This document shows positions 34,446 through 42,848 of a DNA stretch of 64,000 nucleotides, piece after piece. The DNA comes from Zhihengliuella alba (GTDB taxonomy: Bacteria; Actinomycetota; Actinomycetes; Actinomycetales; Micrococcaceae), in contig NZ_BAABCJ010000005.1 of the NCBI RefSeq assembly GCF_039538765.1, forward strand, positions 310,001 to 374,000, written 5' to 3'. A model generated the notes under the pieces. It had not been told where the DNA came from and made no database searches. It was given only the letters and a program-made list of their open reading frames with translations. The position numbers and the translations under genes were made by a program. Within the stretch, counting starts at the first letter, position 1, and every line of letters begins with the position of its first letter.

Positions 34446-35257
34446 CGTCCGCACTCAGCACGTGGCGGGTTGGAGGCAGCGTGCTGCTGGCGGTCCTGTT
34501 GACGGGCTGCGCTCCCGCAGTCTCCGCTGGCGAACCGCTCATCGTCCTGAGCGAGGCGGCTTCGCCGACGCCTCTCGTGGCGCTGCGGGAGAAGCCGACA
34601 CCGCCGGCCGCGTCGAGAAACGACGACGACGCTGCAGAGGGCGTGGACTCGTCCGGCCAGCCAGCCGCCTCCGGATCCTCGCCCGGGCAGAGTCGCATCC
34701 TCCGGGAGGAGATCCTCGGCGTGCTCGGCCGTCTCGAGGTGAAGGGGCGAGCGCCTCAGACCGGGTACGATCGCGATCTCTTCGGCAACGGGTGGAAGGA
34801 CCCCGATCGGAACGGTTGCGACGCGCGCAACGACACGCTCAAGCGCGACCTCACCGCCATCGAGGTCAAGCCCGCGACGGGGGGATGCGTGGTGCTGTCG
34901 GGCCTGCTCGAGGATCCGTTCACCGGGAACGACGTTGCCTTCCTGCGAGGCCAAGAGACGAGCGCGGACGTCCAGATCGACCATCTGGTGGCGTTGTCCG
35001 ATGCCTGGCAGAAGGGCGCCCAGCAGCTCGACCCGGAGACCCGCGAACTGTTCGCGAACGACCCTCTGAACCTGCTGGCCGTCGACGGAGCTCAGAACAT
35101 GTCCAAGGGCGACGGCGACGCCGCTACCTGGCTGCCTCCCAACAAGGCCTTCAGATGCGACTACGTAGCGCGCCAGGTCCAGGTGAAGGAGAAGTACCGG
35201 CTCTGGGTGACTCCGGCGGAGCGGGACGCCATCACCGCGGTGGCCGACGCCTGCTGA
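34433..35257 (+). CDS. HNH endonuclease family (DUF1524-like) lipoprotein
   Basis: 274-aa secreted protein beginning at TTG 34433, inside the 3' end of the excalibur gene. The signal sequence ends in lipobox LLTGC, so it should be lipid-anchored. After a Ser/Pro/Asp linker the DUF1524/HNH domain shows the catalytic D-x-H in DVQIDHLVALSDAW, then NDPLNLLAVDGAQNMSKGD and the closing WLPPNKAFRCDYV motif. Such secreted HNH proteins are common in actinobacteria and often occur with excalibur domains; extracellular nuclease activity is expected from the family. The start codon is weak, but it is the only one preserving the signal peptide. Confidence 0.8.
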   Translation: MRELTSALSTWRVGGSVLLAVLLTGCAPAVSAGEPLIVLSEAASPTPLVALREKPTPPAASRNDDDAAEGVDSSGQPAASGSSPGQSRILREEILGVLGRLEVKGRAPQTGYDRDLFGNGWKDPDRNGCDARNDTLKRDLTAIEVKPATGGCVVLSGLLEDPFTGNDVAFLRGQETSADVQIDHLVALSDAWQKGAQQLDPETRELFANDPLNLLAVDGAQNMSKGDGDAATWLPPNKAFRCDYVARQVQVKEKYRLWVTPAERDAITAVADAC

Positions 35258-35326
35258 TCCTTCGCCGGGTGCTCTGAGCCCCCCAACCGCCCAGACCACC
35301 CGGCCCTGCCGAACCGTCAGTGCTGG

Positions 35327-37543
35327 CTACCCCAGCACCTCGGGCAAGTCCGCCGGTTCCTCGCCCAGGACGTGCTGGGCGAGGTATCCGAGCACCACCT
35401 GGTACCAGACCTTCGCATGCTGCGGGGTCAGGATCCAGTGGTTCTCGTCCGGGAAGTACAGGAAGCGGTGCGGTGTGGAGCCGTCCTCGGCCTGCGGCAG
35501 GCCGGACTTGGAGAGCAGCTCGTACCAGAGCCGCAGCCCCTCGCCGATCGGGACGCGGTAGTCCTTGTCCCCGTGGATGACCAGCATCGGCGTGCGGATC
35601 CGGTCCACGTAGCGGTGCGGGGAGTACGTCTCCTGCATCTCCTCGCTCATCTCGCGGGCCCAGTAGTAGGAGGCGTCCGTCGTCGGACCGAATCCGTCCA
35701 GAGCCCACAGGCTCGCGTGGGTGACGATCGCCTTGAAGCGGTCGGTCTGCCCGGCGACCCAGTTGGACATGTAGCCGCCGAAGGAGCCGCCCATCGCGGC
35801 CGTCCGCGTCGCGTCGATCTCCTCGCGGGCCTCGACCGCGTCCGTGATCGCCATCAGATCGGTGAACGGCGCGTCGCCCCAGGTGCCCCAGCCGCGGTCG
35901 ATGAACGACTGCCCGTAGCCCGTGGACAGGGCGGGATCCGGCAGCAGCACGGCGTACCCCTGCGCCACCGCCACCCAAGGGGTCCAGCGCCAGCTCCACT
36001 GGTTCCACGAGGAGACCGGCCCGCCGTGGATCCAGAGCAGCAGGGGCGCAGGCGACTCGGCGGAGGCGGTCTCGGGCAGGGCCAGCCAGGCGCGCACCCG
36101 GGCGCCGTCGTCCGCCGTCGTCTCCACCTCGGTCAACCGGCCCGGCAGCTCCGGGCGCTCCACCGGCGAGATCAGCCGGGTCACCGGCACGGAGCCGCCG
36201 TCCCCGAGCGAGCCGAGGCCCGTCAGGTCCAGCCGCACCGGCTCGGCCGGGTACTCGTAGCTGGCGCGCAGCGCGTAGGCGGCGGACCCGTCCGGGGCCA
36301 CCACCACCTCGGAGAACGCGCCCTCGTCGGTCAGCCTGAGCACCCGGCCCGTGCCGGCATCCAGATGGAACACCGGGCTGCGGCCGTCCTCGTCGGCGGT
36401 CACCAGCAGTCCGCTGCCGTCCGGCAGCCACACGGCCCCGGTGGCCCAGCGGTCCCAGCCGGAGGCCAGGTCCCGCTGGTCGCCCGATTCGAGGTCCAGC
36501 AGGTGCAGCTCGGGCCGCGCGGACCGCTCCGGCGTGGAGCGGATCCAGCGCTCGAAGAGCAGCTGCCGGCTGTCCGGGCTGATCCGCACCGGCTCGTACT
36601 CGTACTCCTCGTCCGAGGCCAGCAGGGTGGTCCGCTCGCCGGTGGCCAGGTCCACGCGCACCACGTCGGTGCGCTGGCTCCCGCGGCCCTCCGGCACCAT
36701 CCACGCGGAGACGAGGAAGGTGCCGTTCGGGGCCAGGTCCCAGGCCGTCTCGCCCAGGTGCCGGCCGGCGTCGGGGGTGATGTCGCGGAGCACGGCGCGC
36801 TCGTCGGCCGTGCTGTCGTCGGCGTGTTCGGCCACATAGAGGCGCGGCACGTCGGGGCCGAGGTCGTGGTCCCAGAAGCGCACGGGGTAGCCGTCGTGCA
36901 GGATCGCGTTGACCTTGCGGTCCTTGCGCTGCTTCCGGCCCTCCTTTTCGGCGTCCAGATCCGCGGCGCGGGGCAGGGCGGACGCCTGCACGACGACGGT
37001 GCTCGCCGGGGCGGCCGGCGTCGCCTCGCCCGTGCCTTCCGGCGAGCCGGTGCCGACGGCGGTGCCCTGGGCGGCGTTGGTCAGCACCGCCCCGATGCCG
37101 CCGGGGTGCTCGGCGACCCGGTACGCCTCGCCGCCCCAGGCGGGGAGGCGCCAGAGGGAGGGCGCGTCGTCGTCATCGCCCTGCGGGCGGGAGGCCACGA
37201 ACAGGAGATCCCCGTCGAGGGTGAAGCGCGCCTGGGACTCGCCGCGGTTGTCCTTCACATGCTGGGCACCGCGGGTCAGGCGGCGAGCGGGGTGCTTCCC
37301 GTCCGGGTCGATCTCCCAGAGGCCGGTCACGTACCGGGTGGACTCGGCGTCGAGCTCGCTGACGCCGGTGACGAGCCGGCGGCCGTCGGGGGAGAGGGCC
37401 AGGCCGCCGAGCCGGCGGAGACCGATGAACCGGTCCAGGTCGTGGAACGGCGTTCGGGCGGAGGCGTCGGGGGCCGTCTGCTCGGCAGCAGCGGTGCCCG
37501 ACGATTTCTGAAACGAGTCTTGAGAGTGTGCCACGCGACACAT
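35327..37543 (-). CDS. S9-family (prolyl oligopeptidase/acylaminoacyl-type) peptidase
   Basis: 738-aa serine peptidase. The N-terminal two thirds form a WD-like beta-propeller with repeated LSPDGRR, ISPDSRQLLFE and VAPDGSAAYAL blades. The C-terminal alpha/beta-hydrolase domain has LLWIHGGP, the nucleophile motif GGSFGGYM, the acid in VIHGDKDYRVP and the histidine in DENHWI. No signal peptide is visible, so it is probably cytoplasmic and degrades short peptides. The ATG at 37543 is given; GTG at 37534, with AGGAT placed better before it, is an alternative. It faces the HNH lipoprotein gene convergently. Confidence 0.9.
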   Translation of the reverse strand: MCRVAHSQDSFQKSSGTAAAEQTAPDASARTPFHDLDRFIGLRRLGGLALSPDGRRLVTGVSELDAESTRYVTGLWEIDPDGKHPARRLTRGAQHVKDNRGESQARFTLDGDLLFVASRPQGDDDDAPSLWRLPAWGGEAYRVAEHPGGIGAVLTNAAQGTAVGTGSPEGTGEATPAAPASTVVVQASALPRAADLDAEKEGRKQRKDRKVNAILHDGYPVRFWDHDLGPDVPRLYVAEHADDSTADERAVLRDITPDAGRHLGETAWDLAPNGTFLVSAWMVPEGRGSQRTDVVRVDLATGERTTLLASDEEYEYEPVRISPDSRQLLFERWIRSTPERSARPELHLLDLESGDQRDLASGWDRWATGAVWLPDGSGLLVTADEDGRSPVFHLDAGTGRVLRLTDEGAFSEVVVAPDGSAAYALRASYEYPAEPVRLDLTGLGSLGDGGSVPVTRLISPVERPELPGRLTEVETTADDGARVRAWLALPETASAESPAPLLLWIHGGPVSSWNQWSWRWTPWVAVAQGYAVLLPDPALSTGYGQSFIDRGWGTWGDAPFTDLMAITDAVEAREEIDATRTAAMGGSFGGYMSNWVAGQTDRFKAIVTHASLWALDGFGPTTDASYYWAREMSEEMQETYSPHRYVDRIRTPMLVIHGDKDYRVPIGEGLRLWYELLSKSGLPQAEDGSTPHRFLYFPDENHWILTPQHAKVWYQVVLGYLAQHVLGEEPADLPEVLG

Positions 37544-37652
37544 CCTGTCACTACCCGCTGCGACTTTCCAGAGGCGGGCGCATTTTGACGCTCAGGACGC
37601 TCAGGACGCTCAGGACACTCGGGACGGTCCGGCGGAGTCGCGGCGGCCCGCG

Positions 37653-37693
37653 CGACGGCGGCGGGCGGCCCGCCGTGGGGACCGCCGCCGTCG
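37653..37693 (-). terminator. Terminator hairpin after the AHSA1 gene
   Basis: CGACGGCGG (37653-37661) pairs with CCGCCGTCG (37685-37693), with further internal GC complementarity. It lies 43 bp past the minus-strand stop at 37736 and uses the same stem core as the hairpins at 14056, 44582 and 45568. Confidence 0.6.
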
Positions 37694-37735
37694 TCCTCCC
37701 TCCGCACCCGCCGTCCGGCGGGCGGAGCGTGCGGC

Positions 37736-38734
37736 TCAGGCCGCCAGCACCGCGGACTCCAGCCGCGCGTAGCTGGTCTCCATGCCGTCGACCATGCCGG
37801 TGGCCACCGCCATCTCCCGAGCCTCGCGGTCCGGGTAGACGATCACCAGCGTCAGCAGCGTCCCGTCCTCCACCGGGGTCAGCGTCATCTCGTTGCGGGT
37901 GACGCCGGCCATCTGCGCCGCGTCCGGGATCCCCTCCGCCCCGACCATCTGCTCCGTGCTGACCAGCCGGTACGGGGCGTGGGCCTCCAGCACCTCGCCG
38001 GCGAAGCCGAAGCGCTGGGCGCCGTCGTCGGACGCCCACTCGTAGCGGTAGGAGCTGCCGGGCTCCACGCTCGTCTCGCAGACGGGCATGGTCCAGCCGT
38101 CCGGGCCGAGCATCCAGCGGGAGACCAGGGCGGGGTCCTCGTGTGCACGCCAGACCTGCTCCACGCTGCCCCGGATCACGCGGGTGACGCGCAGCCGGGT
38201 GTCGTCGAGCGGCTCGGCCGCCGTGACCCCGCCGGCGGCGAAGGCCTGCAGGTCGGCGACGACGTCGTCGATCTGGCCCATGGCCTGCCGCATGCCCTCC
38301 TCCATGCCCATGGCGCTGAGCTGCTCCAGCTCGGCGGCGGAGGCGAAGAAGGACGTGGTGGTCATGCGCGAGCCCGTCTCCGTGGGCTCGAAGGAGAACT
38401 CCATCCGGATCTGCGGCATGTCCCGGTTCGGTTCTCCGTCCTCGCCCAGGAATCCGTCCAGGACGGAGAAGGACGACGGCGCCTCCACGCTGAGCCACTC
38501 CCAGTAGCCGCCGGGAGTATCGCCCTCGGGGCCGGTCATGAAGTAGGTGGTCAGGCCGCCCGGGTAGGCGTCGTGGCGGGTGAACGTGGCCGGATAGCTG
38601 GGCGGTCCCCAGAACTTCTCCAGCTGGCGCGGGTCCATGTACGCGTCCCAGAGGCGGCGCACCGGGACGGGGAATTCGGCCGTCACCGTGAGGGTGAGGG
38701 CGTCGGTGTCCTTGTCGACTGCGGTGATGGGCAT
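37736..38734 (-). CDS. Tandem AHSA1/SRPBCC-domain protein
   Basis: 332-aa protein with two consecutive AHSA1-type SRPBCC domains. The first runs from TVTAEFPVPVRRLWDAYMDP to about residue 155 and the second from RVTRVIRGSVEQVWRAHEDP to the end. Each has the W-x-A-x-x-D/E-P start and the C-terminal helix with GMEEGM or GMVDGMETS. The ATG at 38734 has AGGAAGG upstream. It follows the ArsR gene by 39 bp on the same strand, a very common ArsR-SRPBCC arrangement in which the regulator controls the operon. Biochemical role unknown. Confidence 0.85.
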   Translation of the reverse strand: MPITAVDKDTDALTLTVTAEFPVPVRRLWDAYMDPRQLEKFWGPPSYPATFTRHDAYPGGLTTYFMTGPEGDTPGGYWEWLSVEAPSSFSVLDGFLGEDGEPNRDMPQIRMEFSFEPTETGSRMTTTSFFASAAELEQLSAMGMEEGMRQAMGQIDDVVADLQAFAAGGVTAAEPLDDTRLRVTRVIRGSVEQVWRAHEDPALVSRWMLGPDGWTMPVCETSVEPGSSYRYEWASDDGAQRFGFAGEVLEAHAPYRLVSTEQMVGAEGIPDAAQMAGVTRNEMTLTPVEDGTLLTLVIVYPDREAREMAVATGMVDGMETSYARLESAVLAA

Positions 38735-38773
38735 GGTTCTGACCTTCCTGCGTTGGTTGGATATGCCGTGCGG

Positions 38774-39232
38774 CTATCCGGTGGTGGGCGGGTCCTCGGC
38801 GAAGAGGTCATCCATGCGGCCGATGCGGCCGCGCCAAATCTCCTCGAACCCGCGGAGGAGATCCTGGATGCGTTCGATGCGCTCCGGGGCGCCGCGGACG
38901 ACGCGTTCGCGTCCGCGGGCCTCCTTCACGACGAGTCCTGCGGCCTCGAGCGCCGTGACGTGCTTCTGGACGGCGGCGAAACTCATGTCATAGTCGCCCG
39001 CGAGCTCAGAGATCGTCGCCTCCGAGGAGAGCGTGCGGCGGACGATGTCCCGGCGGGTGGCGTCCGCCAGGGCCCGGAAGATCCGGTCCACCTCGGCCTC
39101 GCTGAGCTCGGCCGTCATCGGCGCGGCACTGCGCGGCTCGATGCTGCCCGACTCGACGTTGCCCGGCTCGATGCTGCCCGACTCGACACTGCCGGGCTCG
39201 GCGGTGGTGCGTGCCTGGTATCCGGTGATCAT
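38774..39232 (-). CDS. ArsR-family transcriptional regulator
   Basis: 152-aa winged-helix repressor. The core (from MTAELSEAEVDRIFRALADA) has the ArsR DNA-recognition region ISELAGDYDMSFAAVQKHVTALEAAGLVV and ends with a Trp/Asp tail typical of the SdpR-like group paired with AHSA1 proteins. No metal-binding cysteine pair is present. Start ATG 39232 has GGGAGA before it; an internal ATG at 39118 would remove a 38-residue extension containing two copies of a 10-residue repeat. A strong operator-like dyad lies at 39286-39315. Confidence 0.83.
   Translation of the reverse strand: MITGYQARTTAEPGSVESGSIEPGNVESGSIEPRSAAPMTAELSEAEVDRIFRALADATRRDIVRRTLSSEATISELAGDYDMSFAAVQKHVTALEAAGLVVKEARGRERVVRGAPERIERIQDLLRGFEEIWRGRIGRMDDLFAEDPPTTG
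39134..39193. repeat. Two-copy 30-bp tandem repeat
   Basis: A 30-bp unit containing CGGCTCGATGCTGCCCGACT is repeated twice within the N-terminal extension of the ArsR gene and encodes a decapeptide repeat (VESGSIEPGN-like). A third, partial copy follows. It looks like recent slippage expansion. Confidence 0.7.
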
Positions 39233-39285
39233 GGCGTCTCCCGCTGCTCGTTCCGGCGCTGCACTGGGTCGCGGCGCCTCGTCGG

Positions 39286-39315
39286 CTAACATGCAACCAA
39301 CTGGTTGTATGTTAG
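39286..39315. promoter_or_regulatory. Operator-like dyad for the ArsR/AHSA1 operon
   Basis: CTAACATGCAACCA (39286-39299) and TGGTTGTATGTTAG (39302-39315) are inverted with one mismatch and a 2-bp spacer, 54 bp upstream of the ArsR start. Sites with an AACCAnnTGGTT core are familiar for ArsR regulators paired with SRPBCC proteins. Autoregulation is inferred. Confidence 0.6.
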
Positions 39316-39376
39316 GCACGTCACGGCGCGTTGCACAAGGGTGCTCGGGAAGAAATCTGCCAGCGTCCGCTGCGGG

Positions 39377-39964
39377 CTACTCCGTCGCTGCTGCGTCCGG
39401 TGCGGCCGTGCCGGGCCGTGCCGTGAGTCCCTCCGCCAGTGAGCTCAGAGTCCGGAGCTGTTTGCGCATCATGATCAGATCGCCCCAGGCCAGCAGGTAG
39501 CGGCGCGGCCGCCCCAGTACGCGGCCGGCCGGGGGCATCGAGAGATCGCCGCGCAGCAGGACGCGGCCGCGGCCGGTCGGGATGATCGCGTACCGCACCG
39601 CGATGGCGCCGAAGAGGCGGGTGGGCCAGCCCGGCTTCATCGAGATCGTCAGCGACCGGTTCGGTTCGAACCCGGCGAGTTCGAAGATCGTCATGACGTC
39701 CTGGCCGATCTCGAGGTTCGTGGCCGAGGGGTCGGGCGTGCGCGGGCTGCGCCTCCCGAAATTGTCAATCCAGTCGTAGCTGTACGGGGCGCGCCGGAGC
39801 TGGCACAGCCAGAGGAACAATGTCTCCGGGTCGGCACCTGTGGCGACCGCCCGGGTGGCCAGGCGACGCTGCGCTCCGGCGCGGCTGTCGGGGCTCTCCG
39901 GGGTCTCGGCCCCGAAAGTGCTGCCCCACGCCCACGGAAGCCCGCTGAAGAACAGTGCCACCAC
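39377..39964 (-). CDS. SRPBCC-like conserved hypothetical protein
   Basis: 195-aa soluble protein. The sequence LCQLRRAPYSYDWIDNFGRRSPR followed by IGQDVMTIFELAGFEPNRSLTI and AIIPTGRGRVLLRGDL is a recalled pattern of actinobacterial SRPBCC-type hypothetical proteins. Start GTG 39964 (or the next GTG) has GGGAGG before it. It is divergent from the TetR gene, with a perfect dyad at 39985-40004 just upstream, so it may be regulated by that TetR protein. Confidence 0.65.
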   Translation of the reverse strand: MVALFFSGLPWAWGSTFGAETPESPDSRAGAQRRLATRAVATGADPETLFLWLCQLRRAPYSYDWIDNFGRRSPRTPDPSATNLEIGQDVMTIFELAGFEPNRSLTISMKPGWPTRLFGAIAVRYAIIPTGRGRVLLRGDLSMPPAGRVLGRPRRYLLAWGDLIMMRKQLRTLSSLAEGLTARPGTAAPDAAATE

Positions 39965-39984
39965 GCCGGCCTCCCTGGTCGAAT

Positions 39985-40004
39985 ACTAGAGAACGCTCTC
40001 TAGT
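39985..40004. promoter_or_regulatory. Perfect 8-4-8 dyad upstream of the SRPBCC-like gene
   Basis: ACTAGAGA (39985-39992) and TCTCTAGT (39997-40004) are exact inverted repeats separated by ACGC, 20 bp before the GTG at 39964. Size and symmetry suit a TetR-family operator. Confidence 0.5.
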
Positions 40005-40047
40005 GGGATAGGCCGATCCTAGCTCTCACAGCACTCCGGGGGAAGAG

Positions 40048-40063
40048 TAGACAGATCTGTATA
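40048..40063. promoter_or_regulatory. Dyad before the TetR gene
   Basis: TAGACAGATCTGTATA has a perfect 10-bp ACAGATCTGT centre and TA/TA outer pairs with one mismatch between. It ends 30 bp before the TetR start at 40094. It resembles NemR/LmrA-type TetR half-sites (TAGAC...GTCTA). Autoregulation is inferred. Confidence 0.5.
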
Positions 40064-40093
40064 GTTGGATCGATCTGCCGAGGAGGAATGCCG

Positions 40094-40660
40094 GTGACGA
40101 AGGCCAGCGCGCGGAGCCGCTTGCTCGCGGCCGCCCGCGAGAAGTTCTACGCGGACGGGATCGCCGCCACCGGCGTCGACGGGATCGTGGAGTCCGCCGG
40201 GGTGGCGAAGATGAGCCTCTACAACAACTTCGGCTCCAAGGCCGAGCTGGTCGTGGCCTACCTCGAGGCCCGCCACCAGGAGTGGCTGGACCTCTACAGC
40301 GCACGGCTCGAGGGGGCCGAGACCTCGTTGGATGGTGTCCTCGCAGTGGTCGACGCGTACATCGATGACGCTCATGCCGCCCATGCGCGGGGATTCCGCG
40401 GGTGCGGGCTCCTGAATGCGGCGGCCGAACTCCCGGCAGGGGACCCTGGGCGAAGGCTCGTCGCGAAGCACAAGGCGGACGTCGAGGAGCTGATCCGCGG
40501 GCACCTGTCTCGGATGGCCGGTGAGAAGGCCTCCCGCGACGGGGCCGAGGAGATCTCGTTCGTCCTCGAGGGCGCCATGGCGCGCGCCGGCCTGGAGGGC
40601 AGCGACCGTCGGTTGCGAACGGCGCGGGAGATCATCGCCCGCATCGTGGGGCACCTGTGA
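40094..40660 (+). CDS. TetR/AcrR-family transcriptional regulator
   Basis: 188-aa repressor. The N-terminal helix-turn-helix is IVESAGVAKMSLYNNFGSKAELV (about residues 32-54). The ligand domain contains GFRGCGLLNAAAEL, a pattern of the TetR subgroup near drug or electrophile efflux genes. GTG 40094 is chosen because AGGAGG (40081-40086) is 7 nt upstream; ATG 40088 would be too close. Its stop overlaps the start of the EamA carrier gene (GTGA). It likely regulates itself and the carrier. Confidence 0.88.
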   Translation: MTKASARSRLLAAAREKFYADGIAATGVDGIVESAGVAKMSLYNNFGSKAELVVAYLEARHQEWLDLYSARLEGAETSLDGVLAVVDAYIDDAHAAHARGFRGCGLLNAAAELPAGDPGRRLVAKHKADVEELIRGHLSRMAGEKASRDGAEEISFVLEGAMARAGLEGSDRRLRTAREIIARIVGHL

Positions 40661-41595
40661 GCCAGGGCGCCCGCTCGGGCGTGATGCTGCTCGTCGTGAC
40701 GTCCGTCCTGTGGGGGACGACCGGGACCGCCGCGAGCTTCGCCCAGGGAGTGTCGCCGCTCGCCATCGGCGCCGTCTCCCTCGGGGTGGGCGGCCTGCTG
40801 CAGGGGGCGATCGCCCTCGGGGCGATCCGTGCCGCGCGCCAGGCCCTGCGCGCCCACCGGAGGACCGTGATCGTCGGCGCACTCGGTGTCGCCGTCTACC
40901 CGCTGGCCTTCTACAGCTCCATGGACCTCGGCGGGGTGGCGCTCGGCACGGTGATCTCCCTGGGGTCGGCGCCGATAGCGTCCGGGGTGCTGGAGCGCGT
41001 CGTCGACGGGGTCCGGCTGACGTCGCGCTGGTGGTGTGCCGCCGTGTTGGGCATCGCCGGGTGCGCCCTGCTGGGATCCGCCGAGGCCGCTCAATCGGGT
41101 CAGGCGGGTGGGATCTCCGTGGCCAGTAGCGTGGCTCTGGGCCTGCTCGCCGGGGCCAGCTACGCGGCATACTCCTGGTCGGCCGGCCGGCTGATGTCGG
41201 CCGGGCTGCCGCGCCGGGCAGCGATGGGATCGGTCTTCGCGGCCGGGGGACTGTTGTTGCTGCCGGTCCTGCTGGCCCTCGGGGCGCCCCTGCTCGCAAC
41301 TACACAGAATGTACTGGTGGCCACGTATCTGGCACTGATCCCGATGTTCGTCGGCTACGTTCTCTTCGGGGTGGCCCTCAGCCGCGTCCCCGCCAGTACC
41401 GCCACAACGGTGACGCTCCTCGAGCCGGCCGTGGCGGCGATGCTCGCCGTGTTGGTGGTCGGCGAGCACGTCACGATCCCCGGATGGGTCGGCATGGCGC
41501 TCATCGCCGCTGGCCTGCTGGTCCTGGTGGCTGTGCCGCATCGGGCGGCCCCGCCGCCGAGGCCCGCCCGTTCTTCCGGGCCTCACGTAGTCTGA
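40657..41595 (+). CDS. EamA-family (DMT superfamily) transporter
   Basis: 312-aa exporter with ten hydrophobic segments arranged as two EamA repeats. The first begins MLLVVTSVLWGTTGTAASF and the second at about residue 165 (ALGLLAGASYAAYSWSAGRLM). The closing TVTLLEPAVAAMLAVLVVGE is the family hallmark. Start GTG 40657 overlaps the TetR stop. The pair suggests inducible export of a metabolite or toxic small molecule. Confidence 0.88.
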   Translation: MSQGARSGVMLLVVTSVLWGTTGTAASFAQGVSPLAIGAVSLGVGGLLQGAIALGAIRAARQALRAHRRTVIVGALGVAVYPLAFYSSMDLGGVALGTVISLGSAPIASGVLERVVDGVRLTSRWWCAAVLGIAGCALLGSAEAAQSGQAGGISVASSVALGLLAGASYAAYSWSAGRLMSAGLPRRAAMGSVFAAGGLLLLPVLLALGAPLLATTQNVLVATYLALIPMFVGYVLFGVALSRVPASTATTVTLLEPAVAAMLAVLVVGEHVTIPGWVGMALIAAGLLVLVAVPHRAAPPPRPARSSGPHVV

Positions 41596-41615
41596 CAGCC
41601 GGACAGGGGGCTGAC

Positions 41616-42848
41616 ATGGACGGGATCGGGATGCCGGGCACTGGCCTTCGGCGACGCCTCCTTCTCTCCAACGGTGCCGATATCGCCGGGCGGTCCCTCG
41701 CGGACTATGTGATCGACGTCGTCGCAGTCACGACTCTCGGTGCCACGGCGTTGCAGATGGGCATCCTCAACCTGTTGCAGACCTTGCCGATGATGCTCCT
41801 TGCCGTGCCGATCGGCGTGTTGATCGACAGGCGTCCGACGATCGGCCCGCTCGTGGGATCCCAATTCCTGCGTGCCGTGCTCGTCGGCGGCCTGGTGGCC
41901 GTCACTGCTGCAGGTCAGCTCTCGCTGGCCTGGGTCGCCGGATTCGTCCTGCTCTCGGGACTCTTGGCAACGTTGGCAGAGACCGGTCAGGCCAAGGCGG
42001 TGTCTCGCATCGCTGGGGCCGGAGCGTCGGGCAGAACCTACGGGGTCCTCCAGGCGACCGATTCGGCCGCAGGCATCGTCGTACCTGCGGCGGCGGGGAT
42101 TCTCCTGATGGAGGCAGGCGCGCCCACGATGCTGGCTGGCTCGGCAGCGCTGGCCGTACTCGGCGGGTTCTCCCTGCTCAGCCGGTCGTGGCCTGCCGCC
42201 CCCTCGATTCCGGAAGATCCCGGACGTCGTTCCCTTCGCGCCGAAGCGGTGTCGTTCCTCCACGAGGCGGGGGACGGGTGGGTCTTGGTCTGGGGGAGCC
42301 GGCGATTGCGCTATCTGACGGTCGCGTCCTTCCTGCTCGGGGCGGGACTGGCGGCATATTCGGCGGTCGAATCGATCTATGTCCTGCGGGATCTAGCCGT
42401 CGCCGTCGGACATTTCGGTCTGATGGTCTCGTCCGGTGCGGCGGGCGGGTTGATCGGCAGCGTGGTTTCCGGCGGGTTCGTGCGGCGCTTCGGTCGGGTC
42501 CGGCTGACCCGGATGACCTTCATCCTGACCATGCTGAGCGCCCTCCTGCTCTTCGTCCCCCTCATCGCACCGGAGATCGCGGTTCCGATTCTGGCCGCTC
42601 AATTCTTCTTCTGGGGAGTGTTCGTGGTGGCGAACAACGTCCAGGTCGCCGCGCTGGTCATGCAGACCGTGCCCGAGGATGCGATCGGTCGGGTCATCGC
42701 AACCCGCCGCACGGTCACCATGGTCTCCATCCTGGTCGGCAGTCTCCTCGGTGGAAGCCTCGGCGGTGCGGTAGGCACCGTCTGGGTACTCGTGCTCTTC
42801 CTGGGTTTGCTCATCGGCGCGGCCGTCTTCTCGTTTCGAGTGGATTGA
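41616..42848 (+). CDS. MFS transporter (MefA/enterobactin-exporter-like)
   Basis: 410-aa carrier with about 12 helices. The N-terminal LLLSNGADIAGRSLADYVID, the GVLIDRRP loop and the LLATLAETGQAKAVSRI segment are typical of the MFS-3/MefA-like group. Start ATG 41616 follows GGGGG with short spacing. It lies 20 bp after the EamA gene and may be co-transcribed. Likely drug or metabolite efflux. Confidence 0.8.
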   Translation: MDGIGMPGTGLRRRLLLSNGADIAGRSLADYVIDVVAVTTLGATALQMGILNLLQTLPMMLLAVPIGVLIDRRPTIGPLVGSQFLRAVLVGGLVAVTAAGQLSLAWVAGFVLLSGLLATLAETGQAKAVSRIAGAGASGRTYGVLQATDSAAGIVVPAAAGILLMEAGAPTMLAGSAALAVLGGFSLLSRSWPAAPSIPEDPGRRSLRAEAVSFLHEAGDGWVLVWGSRRLRYLTVASFLLGAGLAAYSAVESIYVLRDLAVAVGHFGLMVSSGAAGGLIGSVVSGGFVRRFGRVRLTRMTFILTMLSALLLFVPLIAPEIAVPILAAQFFFWGVFVVANNVQVAALVMQTVPEDAIGRVIATRRTVTMVSILVGSLLGGSLGGAVGTVWVLVLFLGLLIGAAVFSFRVD

